Shown piece after piece: positions 34,186 through 45,951 of a stretch of DNA of 64,000 nucleotides. This DNA is from Halohasta litorea (lineage in GTDB: Archaea > Halobacteriota > Halobacteria > Halobacteriales > Haloferacaceae). Made by a program: the position numbers and the translations under genes. The notes below the pieces were generated by a model. It saw only the letters and a program-made list of their open reading frames with translations, had not been told where the DNA came from and did not search any database. The stretch spans positions 186,001 to 250,000 of the forward strand of contig NZ_JANHDJ010000007.1 of NCBI RefSeq assembly GCF_024494645.1, read 5' to 3'. Position 1 is the stretch's first letter, and every line of letters begins with the position of its first letter.

Positions 34186-35931
34186 TCACAGCGCTGGCTC
34201 TCGGCTCTCGGATTCGTCCGGTGGCTGCTCCGACACCCGCTGCTGTGGCAGCGAGACTGTCGCGGTCGTGCCGGTCGACTGGCTCTCGAAGGCGAGCTCG
34301 CCGCCGAGGACGCGGACCCCCCAGTAGACGATCCAGAGGCTGACGCCGCTGCCGTGTTCGAGCGGGCTCTCCGAGCCGTTCCGGAGCGGGGCCAGCTCCG
34401 ACTCGGGAATCCCGGCCCCGTTATCCTGGATACTGATCTCGATGGCTTCGCCTTCGGCTGTGGCCCGTTGGACGCTGATTTCGACGGCGGGCGTCGGGCT
34501 CTCGTTGTGGCTCAGCGTGCTCTCGACGAGCGTTGTGATGACAAGGACGAACAGCGACGGATCGGTCCGGATCGTCCCGAGTTCGCTGGGCTCGGCGCTG
34601 AGTTCGACTGTCGTCTCCGGGGCGCTCGATTCGAGATCGGTTCGGATCTCGTTGAGGAGTTCCTGGAGGCCGATCTCGGTCGAGGTGGTGTCGGTGTTGA
34701 TGATCCGCTCGAAATCGCGGGCTTTCTCGCCGATATCGATCAGCCGGTTGCTGCTGTTGGTGATCGTCTCGGCCCACTCGGTGACCGCCGGACTTTCCGG
34801 GGTAGCCGCGATCGTCCCGGCATACCCCTGAATGACGGTCATCTCGTTGCGGAGGTTGTGTCGAATCACTCGATTGAGGACTTCGAGCCGCTGTTTCTGT
34901 TGTCGCTCCTGGGTGATGTCCTGGAAGACGACGGTTTTGCCGACCGTCCGGCCGCGGGGATCGGTCAGCGGCGAGCAGGCGAGCATATACTCGTGTTGTC
35001 GCCCCTCGAACGGGAGCGTCACCACGTCACCGGGCCCCAGCGAGTCGAAATCCGCCTCGGAGAGTTCCGTGATCGATTGGCGGAGCGCGGTCGGCTCGTC
35101 GCTTCCGAAGAGGCGTTGGGCCGTTCGGTTGAGGTCGACGATCCGTTTTTCGGTATCGAGAACCATGATCGGCATCCCAAGATCGTCGATCGCGGTCTGT
35201 TCGGCCGCCCGGCGCGTGGTCGGGTTGCTGTCGAAGATGCTGGTCCCGACGAACGCGTAGCCGTCCAGGACGACGTGCCCCAAAAACAGCGTCGGCGTCA
35301 GGTTGACCTGCGGCATCGGGCCGAGGTCGAGCGCCCACATGACGACTCCCGCGGCCGGAAAGACCACACTCAACCCCACGGCAGTCGCCTCACGGCGGTA
35401 CAGCGGCCCATAGCTCAAGATCGCCTCCAACAGTAACAGCAGGCCAATCCCTGCGGTCACAAGCACTGTCAGGACCGTGAGATAGCCCAGCGGTTCGAAC
35501 GTGTACTGGACGGTCGACGAGCCGAAGGAAGGGAGGATCTCGAAGTCGGTCCACAGCAGCCCGCGCAACGGCGGTGTCAGCGCGAGGCCGCTCGACAGCA
35601 GCGTCACCCCGACAATCGGCGCATACAGGGCGCTGCGGACGATATTCCCTCGCCCCGTGTATTCGAGGGCGAACGCCAGAAACAGCGGCCCGGTCCAGGC
35701 CATCCCGATCCAGGTCGCCGACTCGAACCAGACACGGAGCGCCGGATCGAAGACGACCAGCGAGAGCCCATAGGAGAAACAAAATCCGGCTTGGACGGCC
35801 GACAACACGAGCAGCCAGTTCGCACCCGGTTTGCCGCGATATTCATACAGGAGCTTGATAAGCACGAGCGTGGCCAGTCCGGCCCCCAAGGAGCTAATGG
35901 TGAGCCAAGAAACAGCGTCGACCCAACTCAT
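34186..35931 (-). CDS. 7TM-sensor histidine kinase with PAS domain
   Basis: 581 residues. Seven N-terminal TM segments to about 230 form the haloarchaeal 7TM-HK sensor; a PAS domain (about 245-345, MPIMVLDTEKRIVDLN) follows. The H-box is LNRVIRHNLRNEMTVI with His near 357, and the ATPase has IQDNGAGIP near 503 and SGVSLWIVYWGVRVLGGEL in place of a GLGL G2 box. No response regulator lies adjacent, as is common in haloarchaea. The C-terminal tail is disordered. Confidence 0.9.
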   Translation of the reverse strand: MSWVDAVSWLTISSLGAGLATLVLIKLLYEYRGKPGANWLLVLSAVQAGFCFSYGLSLVVFDPALRVWFESATWIGMAWTGPLFLAFALEYTGRGNIVRSALYAPIVGVTLLSSGLALTPPLRGLLWTDFEILPSFGSSTVQYTFEPLGYLTVLTVLVTAGIGLLLLLEAILSYGPLYRREATAVGLSVVFPAAGVVMWALDLGPMPQVNLTPTLFLGHVVLDGYAFVGTSIFDSNPTTRRAAEQTAIDDLGMPIMVLDTEKRIVDLNRTAQRLFGSDEPTALRQSITELSEADFDSLGPGDVVTLPFEGRQHEYMLACSPLTDPRGRTVGKTVVFQDITQERQQKQRLEVLNRVIRHNLRNEMTVIQGYAGTIAATPESPAVTEWAETITNSSNRLIDIGEKARDFERIINTDTTSTEIGLQELLNEIRTDLESSAPETTVELSAEPSELGTIRTDPSLFVLVITTLVESTLSHNESPTPAVEISVQRATAEGEAIEISIQDNGAGIPESELAPLRNGSESPLEHGSGVSLWIVYWGVRVLGGELAFESQSTGTTATVSLPQQRVSEQPPDESESREPAL

Positions 35932-36047
35932 TGTTTCCTAGATGTCTCTCTGCATATTAAAGAAACTGCTTCAGCAGGTGCGGTTCAGCCACGATGAGAC
36001 TACTCGGCTCCAACACGGCTATGTAGCCCACCCGCCAACACGACAAC

Positions 36048-36290
36048 ATGAAGATCGAATTCGACCGCGACACCTGTATCGGGATGTACCAGTGCGTCGA
36101 GGAGTGGGATGCATTTAAAAAGAACCTCGACGCCGGGAAGGCCGACCTCGACGGAAGCGAGGAGGTCGAGGAGGACCTGTTCGTCGTTGAGGTCCCCGAA
36201 GACGAAGAGTTCGACGCCGAGTTCGCCGCCCGGTCGTGTCCGGTCGATGCGATCGCACTCTACGATGACGACGGCGAGCAGGTCGTCTGA
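36048..36290 (+). CDS. Single-cluster ferredoxin, three-cysteine type
   Basis: 80-residue acidic ferredoxin. The cluster motif reads CIGMYQC near the N-terminus and SCPVDAI near the C-terminus; the usual second Cys (CxxCxxC) is Met, so only three Cys ligands remain, favouring a [3Fe-4S] cluster or an exchangeable fourth ligand. The central acidic insertion (DGSEEVEEDLFVVEVPEDEEF) is haloarchaeal. Stand-alone, 40 bp before a small membrane protein gene. Electron-transfer partner unknown. Confidence 0.85.
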   Translation: MKIEFDRDTCIGMYQCVEEWDAFKKNLDAGKADLDGSEEVEEDLFVVEVPEDEEFDAEFAARSCPVDAIALYDDDGEQVV

Positions 36291-36330
36291 GTACCGAAGG
36301 CTTTTGCAGCCGGTTGTTGTCTGAATTGAT

Positions 36331-36729
36331 ATGAATCGAACGACTCGGTTCGCCAGTGCGCTCCTGTTGGCGGCTGGTGTGACCGGCGGTGTGGCCACTC
36401 AAAACGCGTCGGGCGTTCTCCTGGTTGGGATCTTCGGCATCTACACGCTGGCTACCGCTCTCACGCTCCGGTATCCTGCCCTCCTCTGGGGTCGCCAGCA
36501 GGACGGCGGGATGGTCTCCGGCGTGCTCGCTGGCGGCATGACGTTCGGCTGCCTCTCGTTGGCCCAAGGTGTCGGTTCCGGGATCGATCTGGGAGCCGGT
36601 GTTTTGGGTTTCGGTCTCGTGGCCTTCGGCGTTTCGACCGGTATTTGGTTGGTCGAGAGTGGTGAACTCGACATCCACGCAGCCGACACTGCTGGCTCCG
36701 AACCAACCGCCTCCGCCGACTCGAACTGA
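36331..36729 (+). CDS. Small membrane protein, about four TM segments
   Basis: 132 residues with hydrophobic segments at about 8-24, 28-46, 62-82 and 88-108 and a polar tail. Begins MNRTTRFASALLLAAGVTGG. Follows the ferredoxin gene by 40 bp and may share its promoter. No family recognised. Confidence 0.6.
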   Translation: MNRTTRFASALLLAAGVTGGVATQNASGVLLVGIFGIYTLATALTLRYPALLWGRQQDGGMVSGVLAGGMTFGCLSLAQGVGSGIDLGAGVLGFGLVAFGVSTGIWLVESGELDIHAADTAGSEPTASADSN

Positions 36730-36810
36730 ACTCGCGCTTCGTTTCCGGTCTCCCCGATGGCCGATGTCGCTGCACAGCTTATTTATCACCTGTCGACCGT
36801 CTATCGAAAA

Positions 36811-37011
36811 ATGGCCGACTCGACCGACCGTCGACAGATCGACCGCGCACTGGCAGCGAAAGACGCCACGGGGGTTTCAGGAAACCTGAGCGGGCTGAAA
36901 TGCATCGGGCTCGGTATTCAATTCACACTCGTCGGCGGCTTCGTACCCGATCTCCTGTTTCTCGTCTTCGTCGGAACGGCACTCTGCCTCCTCGGTCTGC
37001 TGATTCCGTAA
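36811..37011 (+). CDS. Small membrane protein, leaderless
   Basis: 66 residues from MADSTDRRQIDRALAAKDAT, with a hydrophobic half (LGIQFTLVGGFVPDLLFLVF and GTALCLLGLLIP). An ATG at 36757 opens the same frame, but a TATA-like TTATTTAT lies 25-30 nt before 36811 and would be inside the longer version, so the leaderless shorter form is preferred. Convergent with metY, 11 bp apart. Confidence 0.55.
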   Translation: MADSTDRRQIDRALAAKDATGVSGNLSGLKCIGLGIQFTLVGGFVPDLLFLVFVGTALCLLGLLIP

Positions 37012-37022
37012 CACCTCGGCCT

Positions 37023-38312
37023 TCAGCTCGATTGCTCGATGGCCTGGGCCAGATCGTCGATGATATCCTGTGGATCCTCGATGCCGACCGACAGCCGCAC
37101 CAGATCGTTGGTCACACCGGCCGAGAGCTTCTCCTCCTCGCTGAGCTGCTGGTGGGTCGTCGAAGCCGGATGAATAATGAGGGTCTTGGCGTCGCCCACG
37201 TTCGCCAGCAGCGAGGCCAACTCTGTCGATTCGACGGTGCCTCGGGCGGCATCGTACCCGCCTTCGAGGCCGAAGGTGATCATCCCGCCGTAGCCGCCGT
37301 CGAGATACTTGCTGGCCTCTTCGTGGGTTTCGTGGCTTTCGAGACCGGGGTAGTTCACCCACGAGACCTCCTCGTGGGCCTCCAGGAACTCCGAGACGAC
37401 CTGGGCGTTCTCGCAGTGGCGATCCATCCGCATCGGCAGCGTTTCGAGCTTCTGGAGGACGACCCACGCATCGAACGGCGACTGCTGATTGCCGAGGTCG
37501 CGCAGCCCACGGGCGATTCCGGCGTAGGTGAAGGCCGCATCCCCAAAGGTCTCGGCGAAGTTGACGCCATGATACGCTGGGTTGTCCGCACCGATTTCGG
37601 GATACTTGTCGGCGTGTTCGGCCCAATCGAAGGAGCCGCCGTCGACCACGACGCCGCCGACGGTCGAGCCCGCGCCGTGAATCCATTTCGTCGTCGACTC
37701 CCAGACGAGGTCCGCGCCGTGTTCCAGCGGCTGGCAGAGGTATGGCGAGGCGAAGGTGTTGTCGACGAACAGCGGCGTGTCGTGCTCGTGGGCGATCTCG
37801 GCGACCCGCTCGATGTCGGGTGTGACGAGCGCGGGGTTGCCGATGGTCTCGAAGTGGACGAAGGCGGTGTCGTCGTCGATCGCCTCCTCGTAGGCCTCGT
37901 AGTCGAGGGGCTCGACAAAGCGTGTCTCGATGCCGCGGCGCTCGACGGTATGGGTGAGGTAGGTGTAGGTCCCCCCATAGAGTGCCGACGCCGAGACGAT
38001 GTTGTCGCCCGCCGACGCCAGCAGGAACGTCGTCAGATCGAAGGCGGCCATCCCGGAGGCGGTGGCCACCGCGCCAATTCCCCCTTCGAGGGACGCGAGG
38101 CGTTCCTGGAGGCTCCCCACCGTGGGATTCATCAGCCGCGAGTAGATGTGGCCCGGCTTTTCGAGGGCGAACTGTGCGGCGGCGTCCTCCGCGTCGTCAA
38201 ACACATACGACGTGGTCTGATAGATCGGTGGCGCACGCGATCCCGTTGTCGGGTCGGGGGCGGTTCCAGCGTGTAGGCTTCGGGTCTCGAATCCGTGATC
38301 GTCCTCGGACAT
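37023..38312 (-). CDS. metY: O-acetylhomoserine sulfhydrylase, copy 1
   Basis: 429-residue Cys/Met-metabolism PLP enzyme (fold type I). N-terminus HGFETRSLHAGTAPDPTTGSRAPP is canonical, the PLP lysine lies in WESTTKWIHGAGSTVGG near 210, and NPTVGSLQERLASLEGG is the family signature. It makes homocysteine from O-acetylhomoserine and sulfide. ATG 38312 is preferred over an ATG 12 codons earlier. It is the third gene of a metY-metX-metY set and is paralogous to the gene at 39672-40955, with strong similarity through the whole length. Confidence 0.93.
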   Translation of the reverse strand: MSEDDHGFETRSLHAGTAPDPTTGSRAPPIYQTTSYVFDDAEDAAAQFALEKPGHIYSRLMNPTVGSLQERLASLEGGIGAVATASGMAAFDLTTFLLASAGDNIVSASALYGGTYTYLTHTVERRGIETRFVEPLDYEAYEEAIDDDTAFVHFETIGNPALVTPDIERVAEIAHEHDTPLFVDNTFASPYLCQPLEHGADLVWESTTKWIHGAGSTVGGVVVDGGSFDWAEHADKYPEIGADNPAYHGVNFAETFGDAAFTYAGIARGLRDLGNQQSPFDAWVVLQKLETLPMRMDRHCENAQVVSEFLEAHEEVSWVNYPGLESHETHEEASKYLDGGYGGMITFGLEGGYDAARGTVESTELASLLANVGDAKTLIIHPASTTHQQLSEEEKLSAGVTNDLVRLSVGIEDPQDIIDDLAQAIEQSS

Positions 38313-38383
38313 ATCGCCCTCAAGGACTGGAGGGGACCTAAACTCCACTGCTATCGAAACGCCTGCCGCTATCTGGGAGCCTG

Positions 38384-39640
38384 TCAGCCGGAGAACAGAC
38401 TGGAGTGGACCGGCGCGAAGTCGGCGTCACCGTCGTCGACCTCGCTTTCGTCGTCGCTGGCCGTATCAGTGATCGCCCGGCCGTCGACCCCGCTTTCGAG
38501 GAAGTCGGCGACCGGCGGGGCGACGTTTTCGGGCTCAACGAGGAACGCGTCGTGGCCGTGGTCGGAGTCGACGACGTGGTGGGCGACCGGGATGTCGACC
38601 GACCTGAAGGCCTCCGCGAGGTGTTCGCTCTGTCCGACGGTGAAATGCCAGTCGCCGGTAAACGACACCAGCAGTACCTCTCCCTCGAAGGCCGAAATCG
38701 CTCGGTCGGGCGTCCCGTACCCCTCGGCGAGATCGTAGTCGTCCATCGCCCGCGTGAGATAGAGATAGCTGTTGGCGTCGAAGCGGTCGACGAACTGCTC
38801 GGCGTTGTAGTCGAGATAGGACTCGACCTCCCGATACGGGAAAAAGGCGGCGGCCTTGTCCGGCGGGAACAGCGCATCACTCCCCTCGATACCGCTGTCC
38901 CGTCCGGCAGACCGGCGGCCGAACTTGCGGTCCATCGAGGCCTTCGAGAGATACATCAGGTGGCCGATCTGGCGGGCGATAGCCAGGCCCTGCCGGGGTG
39001 GGCTGGCGTCGTCGTCGCCGGAGCCGTAGTAGTCGCCGCCGTTCCAGTTGGGGTCGCTGCGGATCGCCCGGCGGGCGATCGCATCGAGGCCGAGACACTG
39101 GGGGTCGAGTTTGTCCGCGGCGGCGATGGGGGCGATCAGTTCGGCGTCGTCGGGGAACTGTTTGGCCCACTCCAAGACGTTCATCCCGCCGACGCTACCG
39201 CCGACGATGAGGCGCAAGCGGCCGACGCCGAGATGGTCCAGGAGCCGTCGCTGGGCGCGGGTCCAGTCGCCGATCGTTACCGGTGGGAAATCGCTCCCCC
39301 ACGGCTCGCCCGTTTCGGGGTTGGTCGAGGCGGGTCCCGACGAGCCGTAACACGACCCCGGAACGTTCGCACAGACCACGTAGTACTCGGTGGTGTCGAT
39401 CGCCTTGCCCGGCCCCACGATGTCGCCCCACCAGGCGCGGGCTTGGCCCGCCGTGCCGGGGGTGTTGTAGCTGGCGACGTTCTGGCTGCCGGTCAGGGCG
39501 TGGCAGACCAGAATGGCGTTGTCGCCGGTGAACTCGCCGTAGGCCTCGTAGGCAATCTCCAGATTGTCGATGGTTTCGCCGCACTCGAAGCGGAACTCCC
39601 CGAGTTCGACGGCCCCCCGGTCGACGTCAGTCGCGCTCAT
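38384..39640 (-). CDS. metX: Homoserine O-acetyltransferase
   Basis: 418-residue alpha/beta hydrolase-fold enzyme. Catalytic triad motifs: nucleophile Ser in [14 protein letters not shown] near 153, Asp in [10 protein letters not shown] near 333 and His in DSDHGHDAF near 363. Motifs [10 protein letters not shown] and [16 protein letters not shown] match MetX. Acetyl versus succinyl preference is inferred from family. It is flanked by two metY copies on the same strand, 31 bp from the upstream one. The C-terminal tail of about 35 residues is acidic and probably disordered. Confidence 0.94.
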   Translation of the reverse strand: MSATDVDRGAVELGEFRFECGETIDNLEIAYEAYGEFTGDNAILVCHALTGSQNVASYNTPGTAGQARAWWGDIVGPGKAIDTTEYYVVCANVPGSCYGSSGPASTNPETGEPWGSDFPPVTIGDWTRAQRRLLDHLGVGRLRLIVGGSVGGMNVLEWAKQFPDDAELIAPIAAADKLDPQCLGLDAIARRAIRSDPNWNGGDYYGSGDDDASPPRQGLAIARQIGHLMYLSKASMDRKFGRRSAGRDSGIEGSDALFPPDKAAAFFPYREVESYLDYNAEQFVDRFDANSYLYLTRAMDDYDLAEGYGTPDRAISAFEGEVLLVSFTGDWHFTVGQSEHLAEAFRSVDIPVAHHVVDSDHGHDAFLVEPENVAPPVADFLESGVDGRAITDTASDDESEVDDGDADFAPVHSSLFSG

Positions 39641-39671
39641 TGTTTATCTCCTGTAGGGGTTGTGGCATATG

Positions 39672-40955
39672 TCACTGCTGGTTCGTGGCGGCGGCCAATC
39701 CCGAATCGAGATCAGTAATGATATCCTCACTGTTCTCGATGCCGACCGACATGCGGAGCATATCGGGGGCGACGCCTGCGGCGCGCTGTTCCTCGGCGCT
39801 CAACTGGGCGTGAGTCGTCGAGGCCGGGTGAATCACCAGCGTCTTCGCATCGCCGATGTTGGCGAGGAAACTGATGCGGTCGACGCTCTCGCAGAACGTC
39901 TTGGCCGGCTCGAAGCCGCCCTCGACGCCGAAGGTGACCATCCCGCCGTAGCTGTCCAGATACTCGGTGGCGTTGTCGTGGGTCGGGTGGTCGGCGAAGC
40001 CGGGGTAGGTGACCCACGCGACGCGTGGATCGTCCTGGAGGAACTCGGCGACCGCGCGGGCATTCTCGCAGTGGCGGTCCATCCGCAGCGGCAAGGTTTC
40101 GAGCCCTTGCATCGTCTGCCAGGCGTCGAACGGGCCCTGCTGATTACCGAGCGCCCGAATGGCGCGGTGGCGCGCCGCGAGCGTGAAGGCACGTTCGCCG
40201 AACCGTTCGGAGAAGTCGAACCCCCAGCCGGGGTTTTCGCCCGACAACTCGGGGTAGTCGGCGTCGGGGTGGTCCCACGGGAAGGTGCCGCCATCGACGA
40301 GCACACCGCCAACCGTGGTCCCCGAGCCGTGAATCCACTTGGTCGTCGACTCCCAGACGATATCGGCCCCGTGTTCCAGCGGCCGACAGAGGTAGGGCGT
40401 CCCGAAGGTGTTGTCGACGACCAGCGGGACCGCGTTCTCATGGGCAATGTCAGCAAGCCGCTCGAAATCCGGTGTGACCAAGGAGGGGTTGGCCAGCGTC
40501 TCGACGTGAACGTAGGCGGTGTCGTCGTCGATCGCCTCCTCGTAGGCCTCGTAGTCGAGAGTATCGACAGTGCGGGCGTCGATCCCGCGTCGCGGGGCGA
40601 GCTTCGAGAGGTAGGTCCCGGTGCCGCCGTACATATCGTTACTGGCGACGACGTTGTCGCCGCTCTGTGCGAGGATCGTGGTTGCGGAATCGAGAGCGCC
40701 CATCCCCGCCGCCGTGGCGACCGCGCCGACGCCGCCTTCGAGGCTGGCCAGCCGGGCCTCCAGTTGGCGAACGGTCGGATTCGAGACCCGCGAGTAGACG
40801 TCGCCCTCCTCGCGGAGCGCGTAGAGTTCGGCCGCACTGTCGGCGTCTTCAAAGACGTAGGATGTGGTCTGGTAGATCGGCGGGGCCCGTGCGCCGGTCG
40901 CGGGGTCCGGCTCGGTCCCGGCGTGCAGACTCCGCGTGTTGAAACCCTCGGTCAT
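39672..40955 (-). CDS. metY: O-acetylhomoserine sulfhydrylase, copy 2
   Basis: 427-residue paralogue of the gene at 37023-38312. N-terminus EGFNTRSLHAGTEPDPATGARAPP, PLP lysine in WESTTKWIHGSGTTVGG near 210. First gene of the operon: it carries the promoter region with an inverted repeat overlapping the TATA-like element. Keeping two full-length copies around metX suggests different substrates (for example O-acetylserine or methanethiol) or a recent duplication; sequence alone does not decide. Confidence 0.93.
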   Translation of the reverse strand: MTEGFNTRSLHAGTEPDPATGARAPPIYQTTSYVFEDADSAAELYALREEGDVYSRVSNPTVRQLEARLASLEGGVGAVATAAGMGALDSATTILAQSGDNVVASNDMYGGTGTYLSKLAPRRGIDARTVDTLDYEAYEEAIDDDTAYVHVETLANPSLVTPDFERLADIAHENAVPLVVDNTFGTPYLCRPLEHGADIVWESTTKWIHGSGTTVGGVLVDGGTFPWDHPDADYPELSGENPGWGFDFSERFGERAFTLAARHRAIRALGNQQGPFDAWQTMQGLETLPLRMDRHCENARAVAEFLQDDPRVAWVTYPGFADHPTHDNATEYLDSYGGMVTFGVEGGFEPAKTFCESVDRISFLANIGDAKTLVIHPASTTHAQLSAEEQRAAGVAPDMLRMSVGIENSEDIITDLDSGLAAATNQQ

Positions 40956-40962
40956 GTATGGT

Positions 40963-40990
40963 GTGCATATCTCTGTAGGCCTTTATGCAC
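40963..40990. promoter_or_regulatory. Inverted repeat over the met operon promoter
   Basis: GTGCATA (40963-40969) and TATGCAC (40984-40990) form a 7 bp dyad with 14 nt spacer, 8-35 nt before the metY start at 40955 and overlapping the likely TATA element. This suits a repressor operator; the regulator is not in the window. Confidence 0.5.
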
Positions 40991-41154
40991 GTCAGTTACG
41001 GCAAAAGTCGCCACTGTGTGTCTCCCACACACGGTGTTTGAACCTGATACGGCTCTCCCAATTTCTAACCTTATTTATACGTTCGTCTCGGGGTCCCAGC
41101 CGTTTCGACTGATACCGCTCAGGACATAATCGACTGTCAGCGTGCTGCCGGTGC

Positions 41155-42840
41155 TCAGGTCATGATCTCGAACCGCGCACCACCGTGGTTGCTGTCGGCA
41201 ACACCGATCCGCCAGCCGTGGGCCTCGACGATGCGTTTGACCACCGCGAGGCCAATCCCAGTGCCCTCCTCGTCGGTGGTGTAGCCGAACTCGAACAGCG
41301 ACGCCTCGTCGGTCTCGGGAACCCCCTCGCCGTCGTCTTCGACCGCGAACCCGCCGGGGGTTTCGGTGACGTACACTGTCGAGGCCGCGCCGTGGTCGTT
41401 GGCGTTCCGGAACAGGTTTTCGAGCGCCTGTCGGAGTCGGGCGGGATCGGCCTCGACCGTCCGGTCGGCCTCGACGACGAGTTCGAGGTCGCCCGTTTCG
41501 GCGGTTCGCCACGCCTCGGTCGCACACTGGTCGATCGCGACCATCTCGGGATCGTCGACGGCCTGGCCCTCGCGAGCCATCGTCAGCAACACCTCGATGA
41601 GTTCGTCCATCCGCTCGTGTGACTCCACGAGCTGCTCTACCCCGGTTTGGAGCGTCTCGGTATCCGGCTCGTCGTCTGCCAGCTCCCTGTCGATCACTTC
41701 CGTCCATCCCGCCGCTGTCGACAGGGGATTTCTGAGGTCGTGGGAGACGATATCGGCGAACTCTTCGAGCCGATCGTTCTGTTCGCGGAGCCGCCGCTCG
41801 CGCTGCTTTCGGTCGGTCACGTCGTGGAGGACGACGACGTGGCCCTGTGTGATCTCGAACTGATCGGTCACCGGGGTCACCTCGATGTCGTAGACCTGTC
41901 GCCTCCCGCCGTCGGCCATCATCGAGAGTTCGGTCGGCTCGGCGGTCTCACTGAGTGCGGCGCTGATCGCATCGGTGAGCTCTCCCTTATCGAGCCCATC
42001 GAGGGGCTGCTGGCTGGCGAGTCCGTCGACGATGCCCTCGGCGGCCTCGTTGGCGTCGATGATCTCGTGGTCGGCATCCAGGATCAACACGGGATCGGCC
42101 ATCTCGCGGAAAAACCGGTCGGAGGCGACCGGCGCGATCTTCAAGAAGTCGTACCGGTAGAGCGCGACACCGATGACGACCGCCTGAAAGACGAAAAAGA
42201 CCGACGTGATATCCAGCTGTGGGTGGAGCCGGAACTCACTCACGAACAGCACCGTCGAGGCCGTGACGACGACGGCCGTCAGGAGGATCGCACCGGCCTG
42301 ATACCGATAGAGGTTCCGCGTGTTCCACATAAACCGCCCCAACAGGACGAACGAGACGCCGAGCAGACAGTAGGTGAACGCCAATTGGGCGAGGACGATC
42401 GGCCCGAAGACCTCCGCCGACAGCACGAACCGGCCGAACTCGCCGGTCACGATCTCCCTGACGGCCAGTCCGTTGGGGTTGAGTAGCCGCAGGACGCTGT
42501 AGACGCCGATCTCCGCCAGTAGTATCGACCCCGACCAGTCCGGCAGCCACTCGTCGTCGCCGGTGTACTCGATGACGAACAGGAACCACATCACCGCAGC
42601 AGTCGAGGCACTGATCGAGTGGGCGGCCAGCGCGGCAGCCGAGAGCAGTCCACCGCCGCTGAGAATCATGACGAAATAAAAGCCAGCCCACGCGCTGTCG
42701 GCCGCCAGCAGTCGGGCATACGAGTCCGAAATTGGATGTTCCATCCGACGCCACGAGTAGACTGCCAACACCAGACTCACCACGGCAGCCAACAGGACGA
42801 GCGAGACGACGAGAACACCGAGCAGTGCGCCATCTCCCAT
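41155..42840 (-). CDS. 7TM-sensor histidine kinase with PAS domain
   Basis: 561 residues. Seven N-terminal TM helices (first LLGVLVVSLVLLAAVVSLV) then PAS (about 245-340, DPVLILDADHEIIDANEAA), HisKA with IVSHDLRNPLSTAAGW (His near 366) and HATPase with DDGEGVPE and GTGIGLAVVKRIV. ATG 42840 is chosen because a TATATATTTA element lies about 30 nt upstream; the longer frame to 43029 would swallow that promoter. Divergent from ligA. No adjacent response regulator. Confidence 0.9.
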   Translation of the reverse strand: MGDGALLGVLVVSLVLLAAVVSLVLAVYSWRRMEHPISDSYARLLAADSAWAGFYFVMILSGGGLLSAAALAAHSISASTAAVMWFLFVIEYTGDDEWLPDWSGSILLAEIGVYSVLRLLNPNGLAVREIVTGEFGRFVLSAEVFGPIVLAQLAFTYCLLGVSFVLLGRFMWNTRNLYRYQAGAILLTAVVVTASTVLFVSEFRLHPQLDITSVFFVFQAVVIGVALYRYDFLKIAPVASDRFFREMADPVLILDADHEIIDANEAAEGIVDGLASQQPLDGLDKGELTDAISAALSETAEPTELSMMADGGRRQVYDIEVTPVTDQFEITQGHVVVLHDVTDRKQRERRLREQNDRLEEFADIVSHDLRNPLSTAAGWTEVIDRELADDEPDTETLQTGVEQLVESHERMDELIEVLLTMAREGQAVDDPEMVAIDQCATEAWRTAETGDLELVVEADRTVEADPARLRQALENLFRNANDHGAASTVYVTETPGGFAVEDDGEGVPETDEASLFEFGYTTDEEGTGIGLAVVKRIVEAHGWRIGVADSNHGGARFEIMT

Positions 42841-43024
42841 TATCTCCGCTAACGTGTTGGTAAATATATATTCTAGCCCTCCGAATATCGATTCCAATAA
42901 TTCTGGGCGGCTGGGTCGGTCCGTGCGGCTCCCGATACCATCGGCCCGATTTCCGATTTGAGAGCCGTCGCCCCTCGCCGTTCGAGACTGTCTACAGTAA
43001 ACCGTATGAGGAGTCGGCCAGTAG

Positions 43025-45130
<2,106 letters not shown>

Positions 45131-45132
45131 GG

Positions 45133-45951
45133 CTACAGGTCCCGCCGCTGGAAGACCAACAGCCCCACGAGCGGCGCGGCCAGCAGCCAGAACAGCAGCA
45201 TCGACAGCGCCGCCACCTGCAGTCCGGCGGTTTCTCCGGCAAACAGCTGGCCCTGCAGCAACGCGTTGGTCAGCCCCCGAAACGCCGAGGCGGGGTTGCT
45301 GAGGAACAGCGCGTTGCTGATGGCGGTACCACTCACGGGAACCCACTCCGGCAGTGCGGAAATCGCTATTTGGAGTGGGAACTGGATGATCTCCCAGAAG
45401 GGAACGAACAGGAAGTAGAGCCCGATTGCCCCGCCCAGTGCGACCCGCTGGGATGGTGCAGCCGCCGACCAGCCAACCGCGATGGCGACGAACACCGACA
45501 TCAACAGCGCAACCAACAGCGTGTAGCCAATGTAGCTCACGATATCGAGCGAGAGCGGTCCGAGCGCGAGGATCACCGCCGGAACTACGAAGCCGACAAT
45601 GATCGCCGTCGATAGCGCTGCCGACCGTCCGGCGACTTTGCCGAACACCACGTCGGCCCGTGAGTGTGGCAGTGACAACAGGAGTTTGAGCGACCCCGAC
45701 TCGCGTTCGCCCGTCACCGCACTGTAGGCGATCACGAGCGCGATCAGCGGGACCAGTGTTCCCGAAAGGAGCCCCATGAAGTTCGCACCCAAAAGCGCGT
45801 TCGTACTGATGGTTTCACCGCCGGTCGAAAGACGGAGACTCACAACCGCAATGAGCGCAACGAGGCCGACAAACAGCCCAGTCAGCCCCTGCAGCCACCG
45901 CGAGCGGATCGAATCCTCGAAATCCTTCCGGGCGACGACGAGCCAACTCAT
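45133..45951 (-). CDS. ABC-2 type transporter permease
   Basis: 272 residues with six TM segments, starting MSWLVVARKDFEDSIRSRWLQG, the usual ABC-2 amphipathic entrance. The motif SGTLVPLIALVIAYSAVTGERESGSLKLLLSLP is typical of NosY-like permeases (residues about 57-90). It overlaps the ATPase stop by 4 nt, forming a two-gene exporter of unknown substrate. Confidence 0.88.
   Translation of the reverse strand: MSWLVVARKDFEDSIRSRWLQGLTGLFVGLVALIAVVSLRLSTGGETISTNALLGANFMGLLSGTLVPLIALVIAYSAVTGERESGSLKLLLSLPHSRADVVFGKVAGRSAALSTAIIVGFVVPAVILALGPLSLDIVSYIGYTLLVALLMSVFVAIAVGWSAAAPSQRVALGGAIGLYFLFVPFWEIIQFPLQIAISALPEWVPVSGTAISNALFLSNPASAFRGLTNALLQGQLFAGETAGLQVAALSMLLFWLLAAPLVGLLVFQRRDL

Noticed and set aside
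38405-41129. Long plus-strand frames opposite metX and metY
   Set aside because: Antisense shadows with the same composition as the leuS case; no family motif.
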